From NCBI GenBank assembly GCA_022828595.1, contig JAKGHH010000003.1, forward strand, positions 105,733,583 through 105,797,582: 64,000 nucleotides of DNA, in the 5' to 3' direction. The notes under the pieces are model-generated. The model saw nothing but the letters and a program-made list of their open reading frames with translations, was not told the DNA's origin and ran no database searches. Within the stretch, counting starts at the first letter, position 1, and each line of letters opens with the position of its first letter. Below are positions 12,801-21,822 of this stretch, piece by piece. The translations under genes were made by a program, and so were the position numbers. This DNA is from Nelumbo lutea. Taxonomy: Eukaryota; Streptophyta; Magnoliopsida; Proteales; Nelumbonaceae.

Positions 12801-14523
12801 TGAATGGAGGCATAAAAATCTTCTCAAAAGATGTTAAAAAACAAAACATGTGAGATGTAAAGACCAAATTACCTCTACCATGTTTCAAAATTAACTTGTC
12901 GTGAAGTTTCAAATCAGATCCATAGGTTGAATAGCATTTCAAATGACCACTGATAAAAAAAAAGCATTTCAAATGACCCTTATTCCCATTTCTTTGATTA
13001 TTTAATTCATTTCACTGTTTTCTTGAACATTTGATACCTCTACTTTCAAGTGTATGCTGAATTTTCCTATTTTAATGAATTATGTGGTTATTGATAAAAA
13101 AAAGTGTATGCTGAATTTTTAGTGTTTCTGTTAAACACCCCCCAGTGTGATTGCACAGTGGATAAGAGGCACAGGTGGTGCCATAAGCAAAACAAAGAAA
13201 ATACCATGCTTGAATTCATGAGCCCTTCACTAGTATCTCAAGTCTCAACTCAACCTAAAACTGAACATTGCTGGGAACTTTGATTACATGACAATTCCCT
13301 CATCTTTCATCTAGTCTACAATATTTGTTATTTACCATCCCTTAACCCATGTTATCTGATGTACAACAGAACCTTAAGGCTCATCATTCTGAGAAAAGGT
13401 GTTTCTAGTTGTTGGATATTTGTTTCATTCTTTTGTATCAGATTTTCACCCCTAAGAAAAGTTTGTCTGAAGCATATCTTACAAGTGTGGTAAGATCTTC
13501 TTTTATCTGATAGTAAAGGAAGAATTTTATTTAGTAATGAAAAGGAGTACAAAATCTAGGAAGGGGGATGAAATAGCACCCAACCAGGAAAGACAGATTA
13601 AAAAAAATCTGATCTTTAATTACAATTCATAAATCTACCTGCAGGTTCCACTTTCTGAAATTAATAGTTTGGCATTAATCTCAACGTCATACTTAATTTA
13701 TGATTATAAATTAACATCTCCAGTCTTTTCCTTGGCAGTTCCCAACAAAAAACAATTATAAATGCAATGGCAGTCAATGAGGATGGAGTAATGGCTACAG
13801 CAGGTATATTGCAGTGTGTCCTTTCAGCACAGAATTTTTATTGAGTGAATGCGAAGAACCAAATATTGCAAACAATTGGTAGATGAGATTTCTTCCAAAT
13901 AAGATGAGAAAAACTCCTCTTAGCAGATTTCCTTGACTAAACTTATCCTGGTAACATGATACTAAGCATCTAATTTATTGATTAGTATGAGAGATTGGAC
14001 TTTCCTGGTCTTCTTTTTTTGCCCCATTTGGCTGCCATTTCGAAGATTGTGTATTGTATATTTTGTAGAAAGGATGATGGCCTCTTCCCATTTGGCCAAT
14101 TTGGGTTTCTAAGAGTCCTTGTGATAAATAGTGGGAAGCAGGGAATGTAATGACCACACTGAACTTTTTGTTCTTCTGGAAGGTGACAATGGGAGCTTGT
14201 GGTTTTGGGATTGGAGGAGTGGCCATAACTTCCAGCAGGCCCAAACTATTGTGCAGCCTGGTATGTATCATAATGCACTTGCATTCGTCTTGCAATTCTT
14301 TTGTTCTGTTTTTGAGAAAGCAGGTACTGATGGATGACTGTTTGATTCAGGGTCATTGGACAGTGAAGCTGGCATCTATGCTCTATCATACGATATAACC
14401 GGCTCAAGGCTTGTAACTTGTGAAGCTGACAAGACCATTAAGATGTGGAAAGAAGATGAGAATGCTACTCCTGAAACTCATCCCCTCAACTTCAAGCCAC
14501 CTAAAGATATCCGGCGATTCTAA
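3884..14523 (+). CDS. PRL1: PRL1, Prp19-complex WD40 protein (3' exons; 5' exons outside window)
   Basis: Nuclear WD40 protein of the NTC/MAC splicing complex, also known as a CUL4-DDB1 receptor that affects sugar, hormone and defence signalling (family knowledge). Twelve exons with GT-AG borders keep one open frame of 344 residues: 3884-3968, 8686-8778, 9374-9437, 9564-9649, 9754-9855, 10306-10389, 12076-12136, 12257-12323, 12481-12558, 13739-13803, 14183-14260, 14351-14523. The first visible exon encodes [15 protein letters not shown], which precedes the repeats in this family. The WD repeats follow ([49 protein letters not shown] and so on). Two WDxR boxes (WDIR, WDLR) fit DDB1 binding. 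The protein ends [19 protein letters not shown]. The N-terminal part (about 140 residues in relatives) was not found in 1-3883, so the preceding intron is at least 3.9 kb. Intron 3969-8685 is swollen by transposons. No break is seen, so the gene looks functional. Confidence 0.95.
4311..4755. repeat. 227-bp tandem duplication bounded by TA repeats
   Basis: GGTATAGATGTTATATACAG starts at 4311 and again at 4538. The two units are nearly identical through AGTAAAATTAACA and each is followed by a (TA)n run. It lies in a PRL1 intron. Neither copy has coding potential that I recognise. Confidence 0.85.
4770..5400 (-). pseudogene. LINE-type RNase H domain remnant with internal duplication
   Basis: Read on the - strand, the segment gives [27 protein letters not shown], then [20 protein letters not shown] and finally a shifted [16 protein letters not shown]. 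This is the RNase H (RVT_3-type) domain found at the C-terminus of some plant L1 ORF2 proteins. The first part is present twice: the block starting GCCAAGAATTCA occurs at 5029 and 5187 (about 158 bp apart, the second copy about 17 bp shorter). Frameshifts and stops show decay. It lies in a PRL1 intron. Confidence 0.75.
5633..5651 (-). mobile_element. Ultra-short tailed retroposition footprint
   Basis: TTGTCTACAC occurs at 5623-5632 and again at 5652-5661. It flanks 19 bp that read, on the - strand, CTTGCTGATAAAAAAAGAA. A direct repeat around a short A-tailed insert is what target-primed reverse transcription leaves when it stops after the tail. Confidence 0.5.
5843..6414. mobile_element. hAT-type MITE, 572 bp, with 8-bp target duplication
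   Basis: CTCCTAAC flanks the element exactly (5835-5842 and 6415-6422). The ends CAATGTTGTAAGACT and AGTCTTACAGTATTG form an inverted repeat. An 8-bp duplication indicates the hAT superfamily. Length and internal motifs (GGTTCAAGTCT, a TA microsatellite at about 6073-6093) match the element at 39971-40544. No ORF is recognised. Confidence 0.85.
6425..6443 (-). mobile_element. Ultra-short tailed retroposition footprint
   Basis: TTGCTCCTAACTT occurs at 6412-6424 and 6444-6456. It flanks 19 bp that read ATACTTAGTGATCAAAAAA on the - strand. The event re-duplicated the right target site of the adjacent MITE, so it is younger than that MITE. Confidence 0.5.
6730..7420 (+). pseudogene. LINE ORF2 3' remnant, zf-RVT region
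   Basis: Translation in broken frames gives [37 protein letters not shown], and near 7130 [22 protein letters not shown]. These match the zf-RVT segment also seen at 1950-2935. Several stops interrupt it. The 3' end around 7400 has ATGAATAAATTTTC, a likely polyadenylation region. It lies in a PRL1 intron. Confidence 0.8.
7724..8457 (+). mobile_element. 5'-truncated LINE with 19-bp target duplication, split by a MITE
   Basis: The 19-mer ATGTTAGTCATCTTTAGTT is present at 7705-7723 and 8458-8476. The insert ends in ATAAAATAACC...TATAAAAAAA, a poly(A)-type tail. The coding part near 7772-7920 reads [18 protein letters not shown], the end of an RNase H domain. A 473-bp hAT MITE (7921-8393) sits inside it. 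The duplication and tail fix both ends of this insertion in a PRL1 intron. Confidence 0.88.
7921..8393. mobile_element. hAT-type MITE, 473 bp, nested in the LINE
   Basis: GATATAGT flanks it exactly (7913-7920 and 8394-8401). The termini CAGTGTTTTAAAAG and CTTTTAAATCACTG are inverted repeats with the CAGTG/CACTG start common in hAT elements. The interior is A-rich with GGCGCAAAA and AAACATAACATGTAAA motifs. A diverged relative lies at 51211-51690. Confidence 0.88.
10449..11740 (-). pseudogene. LINE internal fragment: ORF1 end and ORF2 endonuclease
   Basis: On the - strand, an ORF1-like tail (11724 to 11341) is followed by the start of ORF2 at about 11085. That start reads [18 protein letters not shown], then [19 protein letters not shown], and after a frame break [15 protein letters not shown] and SRLDRFLVS. 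This is the apurinic endonuclease/EEP domain of plant L1 elements. Reverse transcriptase is missing. It lies antisense in PRL1 intron 10390-12075. Confidence 0.85.
11738..11952. repeat. Perfect 19-bp inverted repeat in PRL1 intron
   Basis: CAACAAGCTCTACTTGTAG at 11738-11756 is matched exactly by its reverse complement at 11934-11952, with 177 bp between. The left arm abuts the end of the antisense LINE fragment. Confidence 0.8.
12949..12962 (+). mobile_element. 14-bp tailed retroposition footprint
   Basis: AGCATTTCAAATGACC (16 bp) occurs at 12933-12948 and 12963-12978, and flanks only ACTGATAAAAAAAA. The structure is a target duplication around a bare tail, in PRL1 intron 12559-13738. Confidence 0.6.
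13066..13101 (+). mobile_element. 36-bp tailed retroposition footprint
   Basis: An 18-bp direct repeat starting AAGTGTATGCTGAATTTT (13048-13065 and 13102-13119) flanks 36 bp ending GGTTATTGATAAAAAA. The tail matches the neighbouring 14-bp footprint, which suggests the same source family. Confidence 0.6.
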
Positions 14524-14997
14524 TGGTCCTTTTGGCCCGACAAACCCGATTGATGATCTATTTTCCGTCTGTAACATGGATGCTTATGTGCTCTCCAAAT
14601 TTTGGCAATATTGGTTTCAAACTTCTAAAACTGAACTATCCTGGAGAGTATATGATCCAGCACCTTCAGCTAAGTTTGAGTGACATCTTGGCCATATTTA
14701 GGCGTAGTCTAGGATGGTGCACAAATCGGCAGACGTGCAACAGTTGGTTCCGACCTATTTAAATCAATGCATTATAATGGTTTTTGACGTCGTTCACTGC
14801 CTCCATTAAGCTCAGCTTGATTCAATGGCCCCCATTGCTTTACACCGGATCTATGGGAATTCATAACCAACATCACAGTATTGGTGGCATGAGGCAGTCT
14901 TCGGTCTGGGCGTAGTGGACAGGTGGTTATGATGCTGTTCTGTTGCCTGAGGCCCTGTAGGCTGTATGGCCTCTGATTTCAATGACATCATGTCAGC
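14524..14997. other. PRL1 3' flank, no gene seen
   Basis: Presumed 3' UTR and spacer after the PRL1 stop codon at 14521-14523. No canonical AATAAA was noticed close to the stop, and no ORF in this stretch looks like a gene. Confidence 0.5.
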
Positions 14998-15867
14998 TAG
15001 GGCTGTTCATGGATCGGGTCGGGTTGGTTTATTGGGGTTTTCCCAACCGACCCGACCTGGTTGGGTTACCTAAGTTGGAAACCGAAACCGATCCACTGAT
15101 AGACAAAACTGACCTGGTCGGTTTGAGTCGGGTTGGGTCGGTTTGGGTCGGGTTCGGTTTTGCTCTTGTACAAAAAGGATAGAGAAGCCTAGAATTAGAG
15201 GGAAATTTATTTGAGAAGATGAGAGAGTTGGGAGAGCCAAGTTCAAAAATCAAATGATGTCTTGATTTGAGGACTTGAGGGGGGCGGATCAAGTTAGAGA
15301 ATAGAAGAGAAGACAAAAGTTATCAATAAAATAGAAAGTCAAATTGTTTTATAGAAAGAAGGCTAAAACATTTATATTTCAAGAAACATTCTAAATTCTA
15401 ATCTACGTAAAAAAGGACACTTAATTCTAATTGTAATTGCCTAATGATGACTTGAGGGGGGCGGATCAAGTTAGAGAATAGAAGAGAAGACAAAAGTTAT
15501 CAATAAAATAGAAAGTCAAACTGTTTTATAGAAAGAAGGCTTAAATATTTATATTTCAAGAAACTTTCTAAATTCTAATCTAGGTAAAAAAGGACACTTA
15601 ATTCTAATTGTAATTGCCCAATAGGTTTTTTATTTGGTGTAAAAGATTATATAAACTATGATGGATATATTTAGTTAAGTAGGAACTATCGAACTAGAAG
15701 ACTAATTGGTTCGGTTCGGTTTGGGTCGGTTTTGATTTTACACAAGAAAATCGAAACCGACCTGATATATCGGTTCATGAATTTGCCCAACCCGAAACCG
15801 ACCGGTGCTGATGAAAGCTCGGACGACTCGGGTTGGATTGGGTTGGGCCTTCATATGAATAGCCCTA
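14998..15867. mobile_element. hAT-like non-autonomous element with internal 177-bp tandem repeat
   Basis: The ends TAGGGCTGTTCAT and ATGAATAGCCCTA are inverted repeats with one mismatch. The flanking 8-mers ATGTCAGC and ATGCCATC agree at six of eight positions. Subterminal GGTTCGGTTTGGGTCGG motifs appear at both ends in opposite orientation. A 177-bp unit starting GACTTGAGGGGGGCGG is tandemly repeated at 15272 and 15449. No coding potential. Confidence 0.7.
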
Positions 15868-16124
15868 ATGCCATCAAGATTTGTTTGTACATCTTTGAGG
15901 ACATGTCACTGTTAAAAGCATCAGATGTTAATAGAAGCATACCAATCCTTTGTTATGGTCTTCAACCCAATTAGAGTTTGGTAATTCCATAAACCCATTC
16001 ATCAAGCTAGAACTTTTTTTCAGTGATTATCAAGTTAGATAGTTACAGTTGCGAAAATGGACTGCTTATATAGTTACAATTTCCATTATAAAACCTAACT
16101 TTTAGTTGGCAAATTCTCTGGATT

Positions 16125-16410
16125 CTTGTAGTGAAAATTGGGATCAAGTACCCTTGCCACAATGGGGGTTATAGGGAATGAGCTACCCCCATTGTGTAGC
16201 CCTATGAAGCCCCAAAAAATGATCTTAACAACTACACAATTGGGGGGTAGGCACCCCCTATGGCCCCATCCCCTTAAACCCCCTCCCTGCCCCCCAACCA
16301 CCTTGGTGGCAGTGGGATTTGATCCCACTTCTCTGCTACAAGTCAGAGATTCTACGGTTCTACCAACTGTGCCATCACCAGTTGGTAATGGATCGTTTAC
16401 CAATCAGGAT
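16125..16410 (-). mobile_element. tRNA-derived SINE
   Basis: On the - strand a tRNA-like head has box A TGGCACAGTTGG (about 16376-16365) and box B GGATCAAATCC (about 16327-16317), spaced roughly as in a tRNA. A GC-rich body with CCCCCATTGTG motifs follows. The acceptor stem and anticodon arm do not form a tRNA, so this is a SINE head. A second, partial body copy may lie at 16430-16500. Confidence 0.65.
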
Positions 16411-17390
16411 CACCCATGCAAATTGCAATTACCCAGGGGCCAGACTTTAGTTCTATGCGCCACTCCCCTGTTGTGTAGCCCCCGTGAAACCCAACCAAAA
16501 AAAGGGCTTGAGGTCTGTTTGGTTTACAATTAGAATCAAAATTGGAGTTGGACTAGTTTATTCCCCCATCTGTTTGGTTCAGACTGGAATAAAAATGAGC
16601 TGCAATGGATTCTCATTCCCAATCAAATGGTTAGTGGAAATGAACTGATTCTGATTTTAGACCCCTATTTTCATGGACCAACCAGACCCTGAATTCTATC
16701 TGCGATTAAAGAGTTGCACTTCTTGAAGGGACAGTTTTTGTCCTCACTCTTTAAGGTTATTATTCAGTTTTTTTTTTTCAAGAATTGTGTAAAGAATATA
16801 TTATAAAACTCATCGAAAATCAGCAGCAGCCTGTGAACTGCATCTAATCAATGAGTCCATTGATCTAACCTAATGCGTCCAATCTGTGGGCTGTGATGGA
16901 TGGACCACCGCCAAACAATCTAACACACGGACAGACACACCAGGAACTAATTCCTTTTGAGCAATTGACCACGGCCAAAACTTTCTTCAATCATCCAACG
17001 CAATAATCAATTACTTATCAGAAGGTTAGGACTCACTTTCACTTTGACATTTTGACTATAAATATGTTGGTTTATAGCCTAACCTTTTGGGGTAGCAAAG
17101 AACCTAAATTAAACTCAAAAATAGCAAAAGAAAGAAAAAAAAAAATTCTTGAAAGGTACTCGTTCTAGTCGTTGCACCTACTACTGCATATGTTTGGTTC
17201 CCCAAAACTAATCAATCAACTATGAGTAATGAAATTTCCATATACTAATGACATAAAATTTCCACTCTTTCCCCTTAAATAATTCCATTCCATCACATCT
17301 TGCATTCTGGCTTCCTCTTCGGTTATATATGACTGAGACAGCCCCACTCTTCTAACAACTAATACTGATGAGAATTGGACCATTTAGATG
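16411..17390. other. Intergenic, MITE-like fragments
   Basis: At 16511-16690 the ends GTCTGTTTGGTTT and ACCAACCAGACCC are inverted, which suggests a short MITE; no clear target duplication was found. The rest is AT-rich with no recognisable gene. Confidence 0.4.
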
Positions 17391-17704
17391 GTGTTTGGTA
17401 TGGATGATGTTTTTTAGTACCATATAAGCGTTTAACAGAAAAACGTCAAAAGTGCTGTTTAATTGAGATGTTTATCAGATAAAACATGTCTTTCGACTTT
17501 CGTGAGAGCCATTTATCATAAAAATGCCAAAATTACTGTTTTTCATTTTTTTTACTGTTTGGATTATATGATGCCTAATAGAGTCTAGTTGAACCTAATG
17601 ACGCCAAGGTGTTCAAAAATGTTTAAAGCAAAACTTTCCCAATTTTCAAAACAGTATATACAAAACGTTTATAATAAAATAAACACCATCAATACCAAAC
17701 ATCC
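17391..17704. mobile_element. MITE-like element, about 314 bp
   Basis: The ends GATGGTGTTTGGTATGGATG and CACCATCAATACCAAACATC are inverted repeats. A target duplication is not evident. No coding capacity. Confidence 0.45.
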
Positions 17705-18324
17705 CCTTATTAATGGCTTAAACTGGTGGGCTGGGCTGGGCTACCTCTTCGATAGGGCCTTGATCCGATGATTCAAATCCTTTGGTGGGCCACGTGCTAG
17801 GAAGTAGGAACTATTCCACGCTGTTCACATGCAGCACACGCTATTATTTCTGTCGTGGGTGGGTGGAAGGAGTAAAAAAGAAAACTCAAGAAGACGGAGG
17901 AATAGAGATTATTGTGGGAATCTACACCCTCCGAATCTGACTGAAAAAGTCTTCCAGGTTCCAACTTCTAAGTTCTAACTGGAGAGGATGATAGAATAGT
18001 TGAAGTTAACAAACGTGAGGAATAGTTAATTGCCACGTGTACGGTGCAGTGGTCAACATCGCTTTAGAGTGAAACTTCCTGTTTCCAGCGTGCGATCGAA
18101 GTCGTCGTCGTGTGGAGCCCACGAGTTGGTCCTGCGATTACGCCCTTTCATTTTCATTCTCATAACACTCCCACAGTCCCTACAACCACTTGGCTCTATT
18201 GTCCATTCTATTGTTTTAATTACCTTTAAATCCTTGTTATCTATCTTTTTTTCTTTTTTTTTCCCGCAACCCTGGATCTGGATTCTGGTGGAGGCTTGAT
18301 TCGATCTCAAGTGTCCGCTGCTGT
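17705..18324. other. Intergenic, no gene seen
   Basis: Mixed-composition spacer. Short open frames on both strands (for example 18030-18310) overlap each other and show no family motif. Confidence 0.4.
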
Positions 18325-18620
18325 ATGGGTGTCAATTGCACCGGATTTGATCCATTCTGATCACGTTCAATATGCGTTTTTTGGAAATGGACCAGTTCCA
18401 ATCCAATCCAATAAATACTCTGGATCATTTTGGATCAGTCCGATCCAATCCAATATAAAATCTATACAATGAATCAGGTCCAATCCAATTCAATAAATAT
18501 TTTTGGACCATTAAATATGAAGTCTGAAGTATGGATTGATCCAATTCAAATAGGTCTTATTGGTATTTCCAATCCGTCCAACGCTACAACCAGTTGGTGG
18601 CTTTACCAACCAACAAGTTA
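18325..18620. repeat. Dispersed repeat with ATCCAATCCAAT motifs
   Basis: A run of GATCCAATCCAAT-like motifs resembles 55850-56260, which shares GGACCAG and CCAATCCAATAAATA phrases. It looks like the edge of a hAT-like element (start GGGTGTCAATTG), but no matching right end was found. Confidence 0.4.
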
Positions 18621-18923
18621 GCATCTCGCCTTTAAACCCTGGTTATCATAAAATTACCTTAAAACCCTGAAATCTCTAAATTCCTAAAACCTGAGAGACC
18701 GGAAACTGAAAGGTCAATCACTTCATTTACATGGGGAAGGGGGCTCAGTTGGAATTGAGATCAGCTACCAACAAATACTCCCAACATTGTCCCAATAAGC
18801 CAGTACAGTCGCACATTAGGAACATCTCCCCATGCATGACAAGGGAGATATTTTCCCATGTGCCAGTGGCTATAGCGGCATGTTGGGACATTGTTAGGAG
18901 CATTTGTTAGTAACAGATTCCTG

Positions 18924-19191
18924 CCTGGTTTTCAAAATCGAATCAGACCGGATGGTCGGACCGGAAAAGTCGGGAACCTATCACTTGATCGGTTCTAATT
19001 TTTTTCAAAATTATTGATTTTAGTCAGTAAATCGCTGAACCAGCTGATTAACTATTCGAATAGTTTTGACCGTTTTTTAATTTTTATAATTTTCTTATTT
19101 TTTTGTCAGAACGAATCAGCCGTCTGGATCGAATGATCAGACCGATTGAACCGATAACCAAACCCCTAACCGGTACGGTTTTAAAAACCAT
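18924..19191. mobile_element. MITE, 268 bp
   Basis: CCTGGTTTTCAAAATCG at the left and GGTTTTAAAAACCAT at the right form an inverted repeat. AGATTCCTG and AGATCCCTG flank it (one mismatch). The subterminal CGGTC/GACCG content resembles the MITE at 30070-30373. Confidence 0.6.
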
Positions 19192-20055
19192 AGATCCCTG
19201 TGCGTTCAATTGATGGTCTCTAAATGGTTGTAGCGGAGACTTGGGATCATTCCTACCTTCACCTGGGTTTGAAAGGGGATGGGTATGGGAGATATGTTAC
19301 CCGTAGCCCATTAAGCCCGTTAAACAGTATTTTTATCAAATTTACGAAACGTATATTTCGAAGGGCAAAATTAATGTTTTATTGTTAAGGGTATTTTGGC
19401 AAATAAATATTTTTGTTTTAACTCTGATCCTTCCGAAACAAACCTCCTGTACCTTGGCTATCAGAGGGCTACAATGTATTTATTGTTAGATAAATTCAAA
19501 AGTTCAACTACAGTGTATTTATTAATATTGATTATACACTAAACCTCGATTTCAACCAATCATATTAAAGTCTGCTTACTTTTTATTGATTCACCTTTAG
19601 TGTATATATTCATGTTTAGTGTACTTTCATTAAGTATATATTTACCATCACATTCAACCAATCATATCTTTTGTTATATTGCAAGATGCATCATACATTT
19701 TGCCTAAACTCAAAGGATGGTATGCATAATTTACCCAAAATTAAAGAATAAAAAAAAAAAAAAAACTCTTCCTCCACCATCTCCAGATCATGTCAAGAAT
19801 AAAAAAAAAAAAAGAAGAATACCTTAATGATCAGAGAATGTTAATTAACTTCCACCTATAAAAACTCTATTATCTACCAATAACCTAATCAGGTCAAGTG
19901 AGATATTCTGGTGCAAGATCGTGAGGAAACGTGGAAATTAAATGCCATTACAATCTGTCTCTAGAAGACTAGATTATGTATAACCATAAACCTTCTACCA
20001 TCATTCAATAATGGAATCAACAATTTTTTTTTTCTTCTTCTTCTATTGGTTTTGA
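19192..20055. other. Intergenic, no gene seen
   Basis: AT-rich, with two poly(A) runs near 19750 and 19801. No coding or structural feature is recognised. Confidence 0.4.
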
Positions 20056-20196
20056 TTACTTGACAAGGAGTCCTCTGATCTCGCCAACAAACATGAGTAG
20101 AGTCTTGGCAACATAGAGAAAAAAAAAGGGTGAGAGAGAGATTGCTTTCTGAAGAGCAGGTGGTTCCCCACACAGAGCCCCACTCACTTTCCCCAT
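20056..20196 (-). CDS. Possible 46-residue hydrophobic peptide, unknown
   Basis: An open frame begins MGKVSGALCGEPPALQKAI and continues with a hydrophobic stretch (SPFFFLYVAKTLLMFVGEI). It could form one membrane-associated helix. Codon composition looks more gene-like than the surrounding AT-rich spacer. The frame is also open upstream to 20385, so the start is not fixed. I do not recognise a family, and it may be chance. There is no neighbour to suggest a role. Confidence 0.25.
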   Translation of the reverse strand: MGKVSGALCGEPPALQKAISLSPFFFLYVAKTLLMFVGEIRGLLVK

Positions 20197-21704
20197 GTAG
20201 ACTGTGTTCATCATGATCATGTCATCCGTTCTCTCTCCCCTTATGTTTTCTCGTTTTCTCCCTATAACAAAAAACAAGAGAAGAACAAAATTGAAAAATA
20301 CTGGACATTTTGGAAGGAGCTGAACTTTTTTTTCCACCCAGGTGGGCCAAAGGGATAGCAACTCCACCCAGAACAAGACACCCAAATCGAGTTCAGTTCT
20401 GATCTGCTGTAATTGATCAGAATCAGACTAGAAATGAGAATAGAGTTGGAGGTGACAAGGGTCCTCTCCCCAAATATACTCCATTTATCATCAGAGCTCA
20501 CATGAACAAATGGACCCCTCTTCTGATTTCTAGGCACCAAGGGTCCAGTCCCACGGGGTTTTGGCCTTATTTACCATCCTCTTGTTTCCCTTTTTTTCTC
20601 TTCTTTTTTTTCAAAGGGTGACTAAAAACAGTTAGAACCATAGGTTCCCTTCTTGCTAGTAATCAGAATCATTCCTTTGAGTCCACTCATTACTTTTCGC
20701 TTCCTGATCCTTTGCTTACTCATTTCGCTATGTTATCCCTCCTATGAAAAATACAACAGAGAAAGAGAGAGAGAGAGGAAGATGCTACTCTGATCCTATA
20801 GACCCTAAGTCAAGTCTTGGATGGGACCCATTTACTAATGGCGTATTCAGACATCAGAACCCAGTTGGAAAGGAATGACTCCTTATGGGTTTTCATGCAT
20901 TTGAGTGCACAGGTCCCTTGTCTAATATGAAACCCTTTTTTGGTTAATGAAACCCTTCCAGTATTTTTCAAGGGTCAAGGAAAAAGATTGCACTCATCAC
21001 CATTCACTACCCTCTTTTTTCAACAGTTTACTCATTTTCTCCCCATCAATAAATACCCTCTCTACCAAAACCAACCAAAAGAAAATTGCAGAAAGGAACT
21101 TTCTTTCCCCTCTGTTGTAAGAAAATTACTTCATTCTGATGCTTAAAGAAAAGTTAAAACTCAATCAACTTTCGATGATGGTTTGATTACCATCAATCTC
21201 GTTTAGATGAAATTGCTGTACTGTTTGTTTGGTAAGAAACAATCTTGAATCATCCCATGTATAATGTAAACATAAGATTTAGAAATATAGTATATAAGGT
21301 TTTGTATTGTACATATTTGTATTTACGCTCTTCCCAAACTGAGCCTTAAATTCATAATAACCTAGTTAGTTCTGATGTAGCATCAATGGAGTCAAACATT
21401 ACCTCAGTTATTAAATTCAAAAGGAAAAATTACTTCAACCTTCTTTTGACTTTGGTTTCTGCTAAAATCTCCTTTCTTGTTTGAAAGAAAAGCAGCAACC
21501 ACACCCCCTTTCATTAGTTAGGCCAACAGAAAGTGCTGATATGATGTTTTAAAAATTTTGAAATATGAATTCTGCCCGTATGATTCAACATTTTTGGAGT
21601 GAAGATCACTGAATTGCCTGATTTGATATTTGATGGAGATCCTCCCGTCCACCCTGCAAAATTATTAATTTATCTGCTTGTGCTATAAATTTTCCCCCTC
21701 CTTA
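20197..21704. other. Intergenic, no gene seen
   Basis: Spacer with polypyrimidine runs and a short (GA)n near 20765-20777. No exon, RNA gene or transposon is recognised. Confidence 0.4.
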
Positions 21705-21822
21705 GGTTACGTTTGGTTTGAAGGAAAAGGTAGGGAAAGGTAAGGAAATCTTTATAAATCTTGTGTAGGTTTTTTTATCTTTTCCTTCCTTTTCTTACCT
21801 TTTCCTTCAAACCAAACATAGC
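21705..21822. mobile_element. Short hairpin MITE, 118 bp
   Basis: Almost the whole element folds back: GTTTGGTTTGAAGGAAAAGG at the left pairs with CCTTTTCCTTCAAACCAAAC at the right. It is flanked by TTA on the left and TTTA/TTA-like sequence on the right, consistent with a 3-bp target (PIF/Harbinger type), but this is weak. Confidence 0.55.

Noticed and set aside
12589..12972. 127-codon frame on the - strand in a PRL1 intron
   Set aside because: No family motif, AT-biased, and it overlaps the tailed insertion at 12949-12962.
16316..16382. A functional tRNA gene at the SINE head
   Set aside because: Box A and B motifs are present, but the acceptor and anticodon stems do not pair.
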